A DNA stretch of 64,000 nt from Novosphingobium sp. (GTDB taxonomy: Bacteria > Pseudomonadota > Alphaproteobacteria > Sphingomonadales > Sphingomonadaceae): positions 1 to 64,000 of the forward strand of contig JAUYQH010000061.1 in NCBI GenBank assembly GCA_030697365.1, given 5' to 3'. Positions 9,047 to 17,714 of the stretch are shown here, one piece after another (the first letter of the stretch is position 1; each line of letters opens with the position of its first letter). Both the position numbers and the translations under genes were made by a program. The notes beneath the pieces were generated by a model. That model was given only the letters and a program-made list of their open reading frames with translations. It had not been told where the DNA came from and searched no databases.

Positions 9047-12000
9047 ATGCACCAAGATTCTCTCGCGATGGCCGCGATCACGCTGGAACCCGCTCTTGAG
9101 ACGATTACGTCGCGAGCAGCCTTACTGAACCACCTGAAGATTACCTCGAACACGTCGAACGGCGCCGACGTCCCGATACGCGCCGCCTTCGAAATGCTGG
9201 AATGTGCAGTGGCACTCCGGTTGCAGCGAAAAGACATCCCTGGCCCGCCATGCCTTGAAGCTTTGCTGACCTTGTGCAGCTCGCTCCCCACGCACACCGT
9301 CCGCAGCGAACTGCAGGTGTCGCGGCAACAATTCTCGACCCCCGCGCCGCTGGCGTTGTTCGCCCAGCTGCGAGCCCAGATCGGCGCCGATGACGTTGTG
9401 CTTGAACCCAGCGCCGGGACTGGCCTGCTCGCGACCGAAGCGGTGCGGACCGGAGCGATCTTGTTCCTGAACGAACTCGAGCCAGGACGCCGCGACCGCC
9501 TCGCGGCCCTGCACCCGAACGCAACGGTCTCAGGCCATGACGGCGCCCAGATCGACCGGCTGTGGACGGGCCGGCTGCCAACCATCGTCGTGATGAATCC
9601 GCCGTTCTCACGCGACGCCGACGGCTACGAAGACAGCTACACCGCCTTGCGGCACCTGAAGGCGGCATTGCGGATGCTGGTTGCGGGGGGGCGCCTGGTT
9701 GCGATCCTGCCCGACTGGATCGACCGCGATGGCAAAAACGCCGCGTCGCTGGCGGCGGTGATGCACGGATCCTCGATCGTCGAACGGTTCGCGCTTGGCC
9801 AGGGATGCTTCGCCAAACACGGCACCGGCGTTGCCACGATCATGCTCGTGATCGACAAGGCACCGGGTCTGGCGTGCGCGCATAATGTCCAGATCGACGC
9901 CCTTGCCTCGCTGCTCGATCAGCCAACCCCACCGGCGCGCCAGGACTTGGCCAACGGCGACCTTGCCGGTCCGAGGTCGAAGGCGGTGTTTTCCGGTTTC
10001 GGCCGCAAAGCCGGTGGGCCACCGCGGCCGCAACCCAGCGGCCCAACGCGCTCGATCGCGGTTGCCGAAGTCGCCTACGAGGCGCTGGACATCCCCGCGG
10101 CGCTCGGCGAGCAAGTCGGCGAATACCTGCCCTATCGTCCGAGCCGGCTGATCTTCAACGACGCCGGCGAGCACCCGACAGCGCTGGTCGAGAGTATTGC
10201 CATGGGATCGGTCGCGGCGCCGCGGCCAACCTATCACCCGCTGTTGCCCCGCTTCGCGGTCGAAAACCGGGTGTTGTCGGCAGCCCAGCTCGAAACCGTG
10301 GTCTATGCGGGCCAGTCGCACAACGAATGGATCGCCAGCGCCGCTCCCAAAGACCCCGACGGCAACGGCGGCATCCAGCAGGTGCGCAAGGGCTATTTCC
10401 TGGGCGATGGCACGGGCGCGGGGAAGGGCAGGCAGATCGCGGCGGTGGTCCTCGACAACTGGCTGCGCGGCCGGCGCAAGCACGTCTGGATATCCAGGAA
10501 TGCCACACTGCTCGAAGATGCCCGGCGCGACTGGACCGCGATCGGGGGCGTTGGAGCCGATATCCAGCCCTTGAGCAACTGGCCGCTGGGCCGCCCGATC
10601 GGGATGGGCGAGGGGGTGTTGTTCGTCCCTTACGCCACGCTGCGCTCGCAGCGCGAGACCGACAGCCGGCTTGGGCAGATCCTCGCCTGGGCGGGCGAGG
10701 ACTTCGACGGCGTGATCGCGTTCGACGAAGCCCACGCCATGGGCGGCGTCGCCGGCGGCGAGACTTCCCGCGGCAAGGCAAAGGGTTCCGAACAAGGCAT
10801 CGCCGGGGTGACGCTGCAGGACAAGCTGCCTGGCGCGCGCGTGCTTTACGCTTCGGCAACGGGCGCATCGAGCGTCACCAACCTGGCTTACGCGGTCAGG
10901 CTGGGATTGTGGGGTCCGGAAACCGATTTTCCGACCCGCGAACTTTTCATCAGCGAAATTGCTGTCGGCGGGATAGCTGCGATGGAAGTCGTCGCCCGCG
11001 ATCTCAAATCCATGGGTCTCTATACCGCGCGTGCGCTGAGCTTTGGCGGGGTCGAATACGAGATGCTCGAGCACCCGCTCTCGGGTGACCAGATCGCGAT
11101 CTATGACCGCTACGCCGAGGCCTGGAGCATCATTCACCAGAATATGGAAGCCGCGCTCGAAGCGACCAACGTCATCGATGCCGTCTCGGGCGATACGCTC
11201 AACGCGGGGGCGAAAGGCGCGGCGCGGTCGCGGTTCGAAAGCGTCAAGCAACGCTTCTTCCAGCAGCTGCTGATGTCGATGAAGCTGCCAAGCCTGTTCC
11301 CGGCTATGGCGGGCCATCTCGCCGACGAAATGGTGTGCGTCATCCAGCTGGTGTCCACCGGCGAGGCCATGCTCGATCGCCGCCTGGCCGACCGCGACGA
11401 GGACGACGGCGACGATGATATCGATTTAAGTCCGCGCGAGTATCTGTTCGACTATTTGCTGCGCGCGTTCCCGACCCGCCAAATGGAAACCTACCGCGAT
11501 CTTGAGGGCGAATTGCGCTCGCGGCCAATGGTCGATGATGACGGAAATCCGGTTCACTGCGGCGAAGCGCTCGAACGCCGCGATGGGTGCATCGAACAGC
11601 TCGGCGCCATGCCGCCGATCGCTTGCGCGCTCGATGCCATCATTGCCCGCTTTGGCGAAGAGGCGGTCGCCGAAATCACCGGCAGGAGTCGGCGTCTGTC
11701 GACTGCCGGCGACGGCGCCCAGCTGGTTCAGCGCCGCACACCGCGCTCGAACGCGGCCGAGACCGATGCCTTCATGGAAGGGCGCAAGCAGATCCTGATC
11801 TTCTCGGACGCCGGCGGCACCGGACGCAGCTATCACGCCAGTCTTGATGTCCCCAACCAGCGCCGACGCGTGCATTTCCTGCTTGAGCCAGGCTGGCGTG
11901 CTGATGGCGCGATCCAGGGGCTGGGTCGCACCCACCGAACCCATCAAGCCTGCGCCCCGCTGTTCAGGCCGGTCACGACCGATTGCCGGGGCGAACGACG

Positions 12001-13231
12001 GTTCATCTCGACGATCGCGAGACGCCTCGACAGCCTCGGCGCGCTGACCCGGGGACAACGCCAGACCGGGGGTCAAAACCTGTTCAACCCTGCCGACAAT
12101 CTTGAAAGCGACTATGCCAAATCCGCGCTCCAAGCCTGGTTCCGGCTGCTTAGCCGCGGTAAGCTGGTCAGCATCGGCTTCGCCGACTTCCAGAAGCGCA
12201 CCGGTCTCGAACTTGAAGGCGAGGGCGGCGAGTTGCGCGAGGAATTGCCGCCAATCCAGCGCTGGCTCAACCGCATCCTGGCGCTGCCGATCGGCATTCA
12301 GAACGCGGTGTTCGACGAGTTTCTCGGCCTCGTCGAAGCACGCGTCGCCAAGGCGCGGGACGCGGGAACCCTCGATCTCGGTGTCGAAACCATAGCTGTC
12401 GAAACGCTCGAGATCGTTTCGGAAAAGCTGCTGCGCACCGACAAGAGCGGCGCAACCACCCGGCTGCTCGAAGTTGCCATCACCCGCAAGCGGCGCGTGC
12501 GCACCCTCGACGAAATCGATGCCCGCCGGGCTTGGGATTTGGGCGCACAACCCATGCGCAACACCAAGTCGGGACTGGTGGCGCTCAGGGTCCGGCAGCG
12601 CAGCTCGCTGCTCGACGATGGAACCTCGGTCAGGCGTTTTGCCCTGATCCGCCCGGCGCGGATCGACCACATCGACGAGGCGGCGCTTGCGGAGAGCAAC
12701 TGGGGCAAGATCGGCGATGCCGCGTTTGCAACCGAGTGGAAGCGCGAGGCCCGCGAAACGGCAACCAGGCTGGAGGAGGACATCCTGTTCATCGCCACCG
12801 GGCTGCTGCTTCCGGTATGGCGCAAGATTCCCGCCAGGATGCTTTCGGTGGTGAGGATCGCCTCGGCCGATGGCCGGGCAATTCTCGGCCGTGTGGTCGA
12901 TGCCGGCGATTTGGGAGCGATCTGCGAAGGACTCGGGATCGATGTGCCCAAACTGATGCCGCAGGCCATCGTCGCAGCGGCCAAGGGCGGGGCGCGCGTT
13001 CCCGTGAACGGCCTCGATGCGCTGGTGCTCAAATCCTCGCGGGTCGCGGGTGCCCAGCGCCTCGAGCTAGTCGGCGCGCCAGCGGAACGATTGTCCTGGT
13101 ACAAGCAGCATGGCTGCTACACCGAGATCATCGCCTATCGGACGCGACTTTTCGTACCCGAGGAACGCGCCGAGGCGCTGCTTGGAGCGATCGTCGCCAT
13201 GATGGCGGGGCAATTGGCCGCAGCAGCCTAG
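9047..13231 (+). CDS. Methyltransferase-like / strawberry-notch helicase fusion protein
   Basis: A 1394-residue protein. The N-terminal part has a Rossmann-type methyltransferase signature: EPSAGTGLLA near residue 121 and the amino-methyltransferase motif NPPF at 184-187. The middle is a strawberry-notch type superfamily-2 ATPase with a Walker A variant GDGTGAGKG near 453 and a DEAH box (FDEAHAMGG) near 559. The C-terminal helicase lobe has GGTGRSYHAS near 923 and QGLGRTHRTHQ near 958. This fusion recurs on sphingomonad and rhizobial conjugative elements, often near parB and ardC as here. The start at 9047 has a GGAG six to seven bases upstream. It may modify or remodel entering DNA, but its function is unproven. 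Confidence 0.88.
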   Translation: MHQDSLAMAAITLEPALETITSRAALLNHLKITSNTSNGADVPIRAAFEMLECAVALRLQRKDIPGPPCLEALLTLCSSLPTHTVRSELQVSRQQFSTPAPLALFAQLRAQIGADDVVLEPSAGTGLLATEAVRTGAILFLNELEPGRRDRLAALHPNATVSGHDGAQIDRLWTGRLPTIVVMNPPFSRDADGYEDSYTALRHLKAALRMLVAGGRLVAILPDWIDRDGKNAASLAAVMHGSSIVERFALGQGCFAKHGTGVATIMLVIDKAPGLACAHNVQIDALASLLDQPTPPARQDLANGDLAGPRSKAVFSGFGRKAGGPPRPQPSGPTRSIAVAEVAYEALDIPAALGEQVGEYLPYRPSRLIFNDAGEHPTALVESIAMGSVAAPRPTYHPLLPRFAVENRVLSAAQLETVVYAGQSHNEWIASAAPKDPDGNGGIQQVRKGYFLGDGTGAGKGRQIAAVVLDNWLRGRRKHVWISRNATLLEDARRDWTAIGGVGADIQPLSNWPLGRPIGMGEGVLFVPYATLRSQRETDSRLGQILAWAGEDFDGVIAFDEAHAMGGVAGGETSRGKAKGSEQGIAGVTLQDKLPGARVLYASATGASSVTNLAYAVRLGLWGPETDFPTRELFISEIAVGGIAAMEVVARDLKSMGLYTARALSFGGVEYEMLEHPLSGDQIAIYDRYAEAWSIIHQNMEAALEATNVIDAVSGDTLNAGAKGAARSRFESVKQRFFQQLLMSMKLPSLFPAMAGHLADEMVCVIQLVSTGEAMLDRRLADRDEDDGDDDIDLSPREYLFDYLLRAFPTRQMETYRDLEGELRSRPMVDDDGNPVHCGEALERRDGCIEQLGAMPPIACALDAIIARFGEEAVAEITGRSRRLSTAGDGAQLVQRRTPRSNAAETDAFMEGRKQILIFSDAGGTGRSYHASLDVPNQRRRVHFLLEPGWRADGAIQGLGRTHRTHQACAPLFRPVTTDCRGERRFISTIARRLDSLGALTRGQRQTGGQNLFNPADNLESDYAKSALQAWFRLLSRGKLVSIGFADFQKRTGLELEGEGGELREELPPIQRWLNRILALPIGIQNAVFDEFLGLVEARVAKARDAGTLDLGVETIAVETLEIVSEKLLRTDKSGATTRLLEVAITRKRRVRTLDEIDARRAWDLGAQPMRNTKSGLVALRVRQRSSLLDDGTSVRRFALIRPARIDHIDEAALAESNWGKIGDAAFATEWKREARETATRLEEDILFIATGLLLPVWRKIPARMLSVVRIASADGRAILGRVVDAGDLGAICEGLGIDVPKLMPQAIVAAAKGGARVPVNGLDALVLKSSRVAGAQRLELVGAPAERLSWYKQHGCYTEIIAYRTRLFVPEERAEALLGAIVAMMAGQLAAAA

Positions 13232-13485
13232 CTTTGATCGCAATATCTATCGTTCGGGATCAATCGCATGCCGGGGGCTTGCGCCCGCTAGCTGTAGCCA
13301 TGCTTCATGGCGAACGGCGAGAGGATGTTGAAGCGGAGCGCAGCCATGTCATTCAGCCAGGCCAAACGAAGGCGGGTGGCTCATACGGTGCGTGGCCGGC
13401 GGGCCTCGAGATCGATTGGACCGCTGCGAGATCGCTTCCGCCCGCGAAGCGTCTGTGGCATCGTTTTACACCGAGGAGGCGGGAT

Positions 13486-13707
13486 ATGGATGTGAACGAC
13501 TTCGGGCCAGGTCCGCGGATCGTCGAAATCGCTTACGGCGAGGACAAGTTCGCGCTTCCCGCTCACCGTCTCGCGGCGGCAATTCAGGAAGAATCCCGGA
13601 TTGCTCACCGACCTCAACCGCGGCGTCGCGACACCGGTCCGCCTTTCGTGGCGCGAACGATCACGACGATCCTGCTCGCGATGATCGTCGTGCTCCTTCT
13701 CCCCTGA
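13486..13707 (+). CDS. Small membrane protein, 73 residues, unknown
   Basis: A short gene in the otherwise gene-poor 13232-14178 interval. It begins at an ATG preceded by a strong ribosome binding site (GAGGAGG at about 13473-13479). The first 50 residues are polar and mixed in charge. The last 16 (TITTILLAMIVVLLLP) form a single hydrophobic helix that could anchor the protein by its tail. I do not recognise the family. A second small membrane protein lies on the other side of the toxin-antitoxin pair (15135). The good ribosome binding site and the coherent topology are the main support. Confidence 0.5.
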   Translation: MDVNDFGPGPRIVEIAYGEDKFALPAHRLAAAIQEESRIAHRPQPRRRDTGPPFVARTITTILLAMIVVLLLP

Positions 13708-14116
13708 CCGCTCGCCCATTGGGGATTTGCATGGCGAGTCGCGCAAGCAGCTGCGCATCGCAATGTCGCCCGGTTCGAAACTGACAAGAGAGGCGGCGGA
13801 AGGCCTGTGCGAGCGCGAGCGAGCGAGCGCTCGAAAGACCCGTGAGGCTTCGATGTTCTGCGATGTCGCCCATCGCCTGGCCAGGGTCCTCAATCCGAGC
13901 GCGCTCCCCCCGAACGGCCGCTACCCGGGGCGTGGCCCACACTGACGCCGGAAAACGCGGGGACCATCCCCAGCTACGCCACGCTGCGGGACCCCCTCGA
14001 GGACTGAACGTCAATCGGTTAATAGCGGGGATCGCGTCGCCAGCCGGGCGGTAGCTTTCCCGCATCCAGCGTTAGCGTTCTAAGGAGCAACAAACGCACT
14101 GACCTGATGTTGCCAC
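13708..14116. other. Non-coding stretch upstream of the toxin-antitoxin pair
   Basis: About 400 bases with no reading frame I can support on either strand. It contains a low-complexity GCGAGCGAGCGAGCG tract near 13810-13830 and otherwise shows nothing distinctive. Confidence 0.4.
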
Positions 14117-14161
14117 TTGAATTTCCCGCAATCCCATGCTACATGAATGCATCGTGGCATG
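14117..14161 (+). promoter_or_regulatory. Promoter with overlapping inverted-repeat operator for the antitoxin-toxin operon
   Basis: A -35-like TTGAAT (14117-14122) and an extended -10 element, TGC followed by TACATG (14137-14145), are separated by 17 bases. Over the -10 lies an inverted repeat, CATGCTAC (14135-14142) and GTGGCATG (14154-14161), matching at 7 of 8 positions with an 11-base spacer. This placement fits autorepression by the Xre-type antitoxin encoded 18 bases downstream. Confidence 0.5.
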
Positions 14162-14178
14162 ATGTTTTGGAGGTGTAC

Positions 14179-14550
14179 ATGGCAACCGCTCTGCTCGATC
14201 CGGTAATCGATGCCCTTTCGGCGAAAGCATCGGCAGGGATCGATCCCAGGCGACTGGCCGACATGTTGCAAATGACGTTGATAGAGGTCGCGGACCTCGC
14301 GGGTGTCCATCGCACGACGCTTGCCCGCAACCCGGGCTCACCCGACGTACAGGCGCGACTCGGGCCGATCGCCACAATCCTTTCGCGTGCGACCGACATG
14401 GGCGGCGGCCTGCCGCGTGCCGTGATCTGGTTTCGTCATCAGCCGATTGCCGCTTTCGGCCAGAAGCGTGCCGTAGATCTGGTGCGCGGCGGCGAGGCCG
14501 AAGCGGTACTTGCCTGGCTCGATGCGCTCGAAGACGGCGCTTACGCCTGA
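14179..14550 (+). CDS. Xre/MbcA/ParS-type antitoxin
   Basis: A 123-residue antitoxin for the RES toxin that follows. The N-terminal half is a helix-turn-helix (MTLIEVADLAGVHRTTLAR). The C-terminal half holds the conserved toxin-binding region of the Xre/MbcA/ParS family, including the segment with WFRHQPIAAFGQKRAVDLV and the closing helix VLAWLDALEDGAYA. I chose the ATG at 14179 because GGAGG lies 5-9 bases upstream and the operator sits just before it, although the frame is open to 14107. The toxin gene starts three bases after its stop, as is usual for this family. Confidence 0.88.
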   Translation: MATALLDPVIDALSAKASAGIDPRRLADMLQMTLIEVADLAGVHRTTLARNPGSPDVQARLGPIATILSRATDMGGGLPRAVIWFRHQPIAAFGQKRAVDLVRGGEAEAVLAWLDALEDGAYA

Positions 14551-14553
14551 GGC

Positions 14554-15045
14554 ATGAAAGCAGCCTTCCCCTTTGCGGCGCGTACATTTCGTATCGTGCC
14601 GCCGCGCTGGGCGCATATGCCGCTTTCGGGAGAAGGGGCCCGGGAGCATGGCGGGCGGTTCAACCCGACCGGAATGTCTGCATTCTATTCCTCGCTCGAC
14701 CCGCATACCGCCTATGCCGAGTACACCCAGGCGCTCTATGACCGCCCCGGCCTGTTGTGTTCGTTCGATGTTGAGGCCGCCAACGTCTTCGACCTTACCA
14801 CGCCCGAAGGGCTTGTGTCCGCAGGCCTTAGCGAAGCCGATCTAACCGAACGCTGGATCGGGCGCGGCGACGCTGCGACCCAACAGGCGGCGCGTGATCT
14901 TTCGGCCGATGGACTCGATGGATTTCTGTACCGTTCGCTCCAGCACCCGAGCGGACGCAACCTGGTGCTCTGGCGCTGGGAGGGCACGGCGCACGTCCGC
15001 CTTGTCGACCGCATGGGCGAGGCCGTGACGCGGCCGATGAAATGA
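14554..15045 (+). CDS. RES-domain toxin (NAD+-degrading family)
   Basis: A 163-residue RES-domain protein, the toxin of a type II pair. Family members such as MbcT and related RES toxins consume NAD+ by phosphorolysis or ADP-ribosyl transfer. Visible signatures are the arginine-containing FRIVPPRW segment, GGRFNPTGMSAFYSS (Arg, Glu/Ser of the RES motif), YAEYTQAL and the C-terminal NLVLWRWEG. It starts three bases after the antitoxin stop and has the usual family length, so it looks intact. On a conjugative element it probably acts as a maintenance module, and it may also respond to phage infection. Confidence 0.88.
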   Translation: MKAAFPFAARTFRIVPPRWAHMPLSGEGAREHGGRFNPTGMSAFYSSLDPHTAYAEYTQALYDRPGLLCSFDVEAANVFDLTTPEGLVSAGLSEADLTERWIGRGDAATQQAARDLSADGLDGFLYRSLQHPSGRNLVLWRWEGTAHVRLVDRMGEAVTRPMK

Positions 15046-15134
15046 TCGCTGGGCTTATCGGGCCGGTGCGCTGCCCGTTTCGACTTGAATGCAAGGCGCC
15101 GCCTGATACGATCGTCCTTGGAGAGGAAACGTCG

Positions 15135-15353
15135 ATGCACCCGGATCAGACCGATCTTAGCGGACGTCGCATCTACGGCGCCTCCGTCCACCTCGACTTC
15201 TTTGCGCTGCGCTATGTCCTTGCCGCCATCGCCATTTCCGTTACGAGCTTTGTTGTGCCGACCATTGTTACCGTCGTAGCGGTATGCGCCTTCTCCGGTA
15301 CGGCAATGTACAACCTGGCTGCGATGCGCCCACAGAACTACAAGCGACGCTGA
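15135..15353 (+). CDS. Small two-helix membrane protein, unknown
   Basis: A 72-residue protein starting at an ATG with GGAGAGG about ten bases upstream. After a 25-residue polar N-terminus it has two adjacent hydrophobic stretches (LAAIAISVTSFVV and TIVTVVAVCAFSGTAMYNLAAM) and a short basic end (NYKRR). This pattern suggests an inner-membrane hairpin with a cytoplasmic tail. I do not recognise the family. It lies between the RES toxin and parB and may be cargo, or it may be co-transcribed with the toxin pair (89-base gap). Confidence 0.5.
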   Translation: MHPDQTDLSGRRIYGASVHLDFFALRYVLAAIAISVTSFVVPTIVTVVAVCAFSGTAMYNLAAMRPQNYKRR

Positions 15354-15469
15354 ACCGCCGTTCGCTCGTCAAGGCTCAGTGCCACCCTTGACGGATCGGG
15401 GCCTGGCGCCGCCGTCGGCCTTCCTCACAACGATACCCCATTTTCGGTGCGATCTGAGGATCCCATGCA

Positions 15470-15510
15470 GCGGCGCCGGGGCGCCGCAACGCTGGGAGAG
15501 GAGGGGGAAG
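15470..15510 (+). promoter_or_regulatory. Hairpin plus polypurine leader upstream of parB
   Basis: A perfect 8-bp stem GCGGCGCC/GGCGCCGC (15470-15477 and 15480-15487, loop GG) is followed by the polypurine GAGAGGAGGGGGAAG (15496-15510). The stem-then-polypurine order repeats that of the helicase leader at 8959-9010, with 13 identical bases. It sits 58 bases before the parB start. Confidence 0.4.
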
Positions 15511-15567
15511 GGCGGGGGGAGCCTGAAGGGTGACTACGCGTGTCGCCCGGCTCGGGAGACTTTCGCC

Positions 15568-17634
15568 ATGAGCATCCAGATCATCCCCCTCAACAAACTC
15601 CGCCTTTCGCCGCACAATGTCCGCAAGACCGGCGCCGAAGACAACCTTGACGAACTCGTCGCCAACATCGAGGCGAACGGCGTCCTCCAGAACCTCATCG
15701 GCGGCGCCGCCAGGAAGCGCGGGTTTTTTGACATCTTCGCCGGGGGTCGCCGCCTTCGCGCACTCAACCGGCTTGCCGCATCGGGCAAGATTGCTGCGGA
15801 TTTCGGTGTCCCGGTGAAAGTGCTCGAGCAGAGTACCCAGGATATCGCCGAGACCAGTCTTGCGGAAAATTTCATCCGCTTGGGAATGACCCCGACCGAC
15901 GAATGCAAGGCCTTCCTGCACTTTCTGGGAAGCGACGGTGATATCGATGCCGTGGCCAAGCGCTTTGGCCAGACCCGCCGCTTCGTCGAAGGCCGGCTGC
16001 GCCTCGCAACGCTGGCGCCGCCCGTGTTCGACGCGCTCGCCGCCGGCGCCATGACGATGGATATCGCCAAGGCTTACGCCGCAACCCCTGACCAGGCCAA
16101 GCAGCTCGCGGTCTTCGAAGAGGTCAAGAACAGCTGGCTCGCGACCAATGCGCACGAGATCAAGAAGCGGATTCTCGGGCAGTCGATCCCGGCATCGCAT
16201 CCGGTCGCGCTGCTGGTTGGCGAGGAGCGCTATGCCGCGGCCGGCGGGCGCATCGAACGCGACCTCTACACCGCAGCCGAAAGCGCCGAATGGCTCGACG
16301 GGGCTCTGGCACAGTCGCTGGCTGCAACCCTGATGCAGGACGCCGCCGCACGACTGGCCGAAGAGACCGGGGTCGGCACGATCGTGCCGCTGCTCGCCAA
16401 GGGCTCGACCTGGACCGACCGCGAGGATCTGACGCAGGCGCGGCTCGAGCGAGAGCCGGTGAGCGAAGCCGACCAGGCCCGCATCGATGAGATCGAGGGG
16501 GAGATCGAAATCATCGAAAACCGCTTCGAGTCCGAAGATATGGACGACGAGGAGGGCGAAGCCCTTAACGCCAGGATCGAGGCGCTTGGCGAGGAACGCT
16601 CCAGGCTCCACGACACGCCGGTCACGATCGATGCCGACCGCAAGGCCACGCTCACGCAGTTCGTCGTGATCGGGGCCGATGGCACCCCGACGGTCGAGCC
16701 CGGCTATTGGGAGGAACCGCGACGTTCGCGCGGCGACAGCGGCGAGGGCGCCAGCCCCTATATCGATCCGAAGAAAGTCGAGGCCAAAGCCCAGGGGCTG
16801 ACCGGTGTCCTTGCCGACGAACTGTCGATGGCCCGCCGCGATGTGCTGGCGCTCCATATCGCCAGCGACCCGGGGATGGCGCTCGATCTCGCGATCTTCA
16901 CCCTCGCGGAGAAGGCCATGGGCCACTATGGTGACGTCGGGACATCGCTCGCGGTGAACCGGCGCAATGACCCGCTGGCGAAGAACGGCTTGCCCGACAG
17001 TCCGGCGGGCGGCGCGCTTGCCGAAATCCGCAAGAACCTCGACACCACCTGGTCGGAACACAGCACGGTCGCGTCGCGCTTCGATGCATTTCGCCTGCTC
17101 GACGACGACTGCCGCGCAAACTGGCTTGCGGTCTGCATGGCCAGCTCGATCGAGGCTTCGCTGGGCGGCCACGGCATCGGGCGGCACAACCCGTTCCACG
17201 ACCATCTCGGGCATCTGCTCGAAATCGATGTCGCGTCGTGGTGGCGACCAAGCGCGGGCGGCTATTTCGCGCGCGTGCGCAAAGCCGGGATGCAGCGCAC
17301 CCTCGACGCGATCGGCGGTCCGGTCCTGGCAGCGCGCTACGCCAGCTCCAAGTCGGCTGAAATGGCCGATGCCTGCGAAAAACTGTGCGGCGGCAGCGCG
17401 ATCACCGAACCCGAGATTCGCGACGCGGGCCTCGCCTGGGTGCCAAGCGCGATGCGGTTCGACGCGGGTGGCGCGGCCGAACCCGCCAAAGATGCCGAAA
17501 CAGCCGACGATGGGGGAGCCGGACCTGGCGAGATCATCGCGGATGACGATGAAGCCGACATCGCGGGCGAGGACGACGGTGAAGCCGGCGTTGCCGCAAC
17601 CGAGCAGCCTGAACCCCTGAACGCCGCCGCCTGA
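15568..17634 (+). CDS. ParB/Srx-fold nuclease-domain protein of the plasmid type
   Basis: A 688-residue ParB-family protein. The N-terminal ParB/sulfiredoxin fold is clear: IIPLNKLRLSPHNVRKTG, then AGGRRLRALNRL (the GxxRxxA box), then DIAETSLAENFIRLGMTPTDECKAF. A KorB/ParB-like helix-turn-helix follows (VAKRFGQTRRFVEGRLRLATL). The long C-terminal part has an acidic coiled-coil segment (about 300-345) and ends in an acidic tail. It is far larger than a chromosomal ParB (about 300), has no adjacent parA, and recurs next to ardC on alphaproteobacterial conjugative elements. A role in partition is therefore unsure; a regulatory or DNA-processing role is equally possible. The start at 15568 begins exactly at the conserved domain. 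Confidence 0.85.
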   Translation: MSIQIIPLNKLRLSPHNVRKTGAEDNLDELVANIEANGVLQNLIGGAARKRGFFDIFAGGRRLRALNRLAASGKIAADFGVPVKVLEQSTQDIAETSLAENFIRLGMTPTDECKAFLHFLGSDGDIDAVAKRFGQTRRFVEGRLRLATLAPPVFDALAAGAMTMDIAKAYAATPDQAKQLAVFEEVKNSWLATNAHEIKKRILGQSIPASHPVALLVGEERYAAAGGRIERDLYTAAESAEWLDGALAQSLAATLMQDAAARLAEETGVGTIVPLLAKGSTWTDREDLTQARLEREPVSEADQARIDEIEGEIEIIENRFESEDMDDEEGEALNARIEALGEERSRLHDTPVTIDADRKATLTQFVVIGADGTPTVEPGYWEEPRRSRGDSGEGASPYIDPKKVEAKAQGLTGVLADELSMARRDVLALHIASDPGMALDLAIFTLAEKAMGHYGDVGTSLAVNRRNDPLAKNGLPDSPAGGALAEIRKNLDTTWSEHSTVASRFDAFRLLDDDCRANWLAVCMASSIEASLGGHGIGRHNPFHDHLGHLLEIDVASWWRPSAGGYFARVRKAGMQRTLDAIGGPVLAARYASSKSAEMADACEKLCGGSAITEPEIRDAGLAWVPSAMRFDAGGAAEPAKDAETADDGGAGPGEIIADDDEADIAGEDDGEAGVAATEQPEPLNAAA

Positions 17635-17653
17635 AACCCCGGCCCGAAACGAA

Positions 17654-17680
17654 CCCCCGCTGACCATGCGTCAGCGGGGG
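17654..17680 (+). terminator. Strong hairpin between parB and ardC
   Basis: A perfect 11-bp stem, CCCCCGCTGAC with GTCAGCGGGGG, encloses a 5-base loop CATGC and is followed by CTTTCG. The stem is strong, but the T-tract is short. It could act as a partial terminator or as a processing and stability element that lowers ardC expression relative to parB. Confidence 0.6.
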
Positions 17681-17714
17681 CTTTCGCGCGCGCCTTTTCC
17701 ACGGAGCAAGTCCG

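Noticed and set aside
11426..12670. 414-codon open frame antisense to the helicase gene
   Set aside because: The helicase frame carries conserved motifs through this part, and the antisense product has no coherent domain.
13307..13495. 62-codon frame before the small membrane protein
   Set aside because: No ribosome binding site, Arg-rich composition, and overlap with a better-supported gene.
15376..17667. 763-codon open frame antisense to parB
   Set aside because: It mirrors the parB codon pattern and its composition is typical of a third-position shadow.
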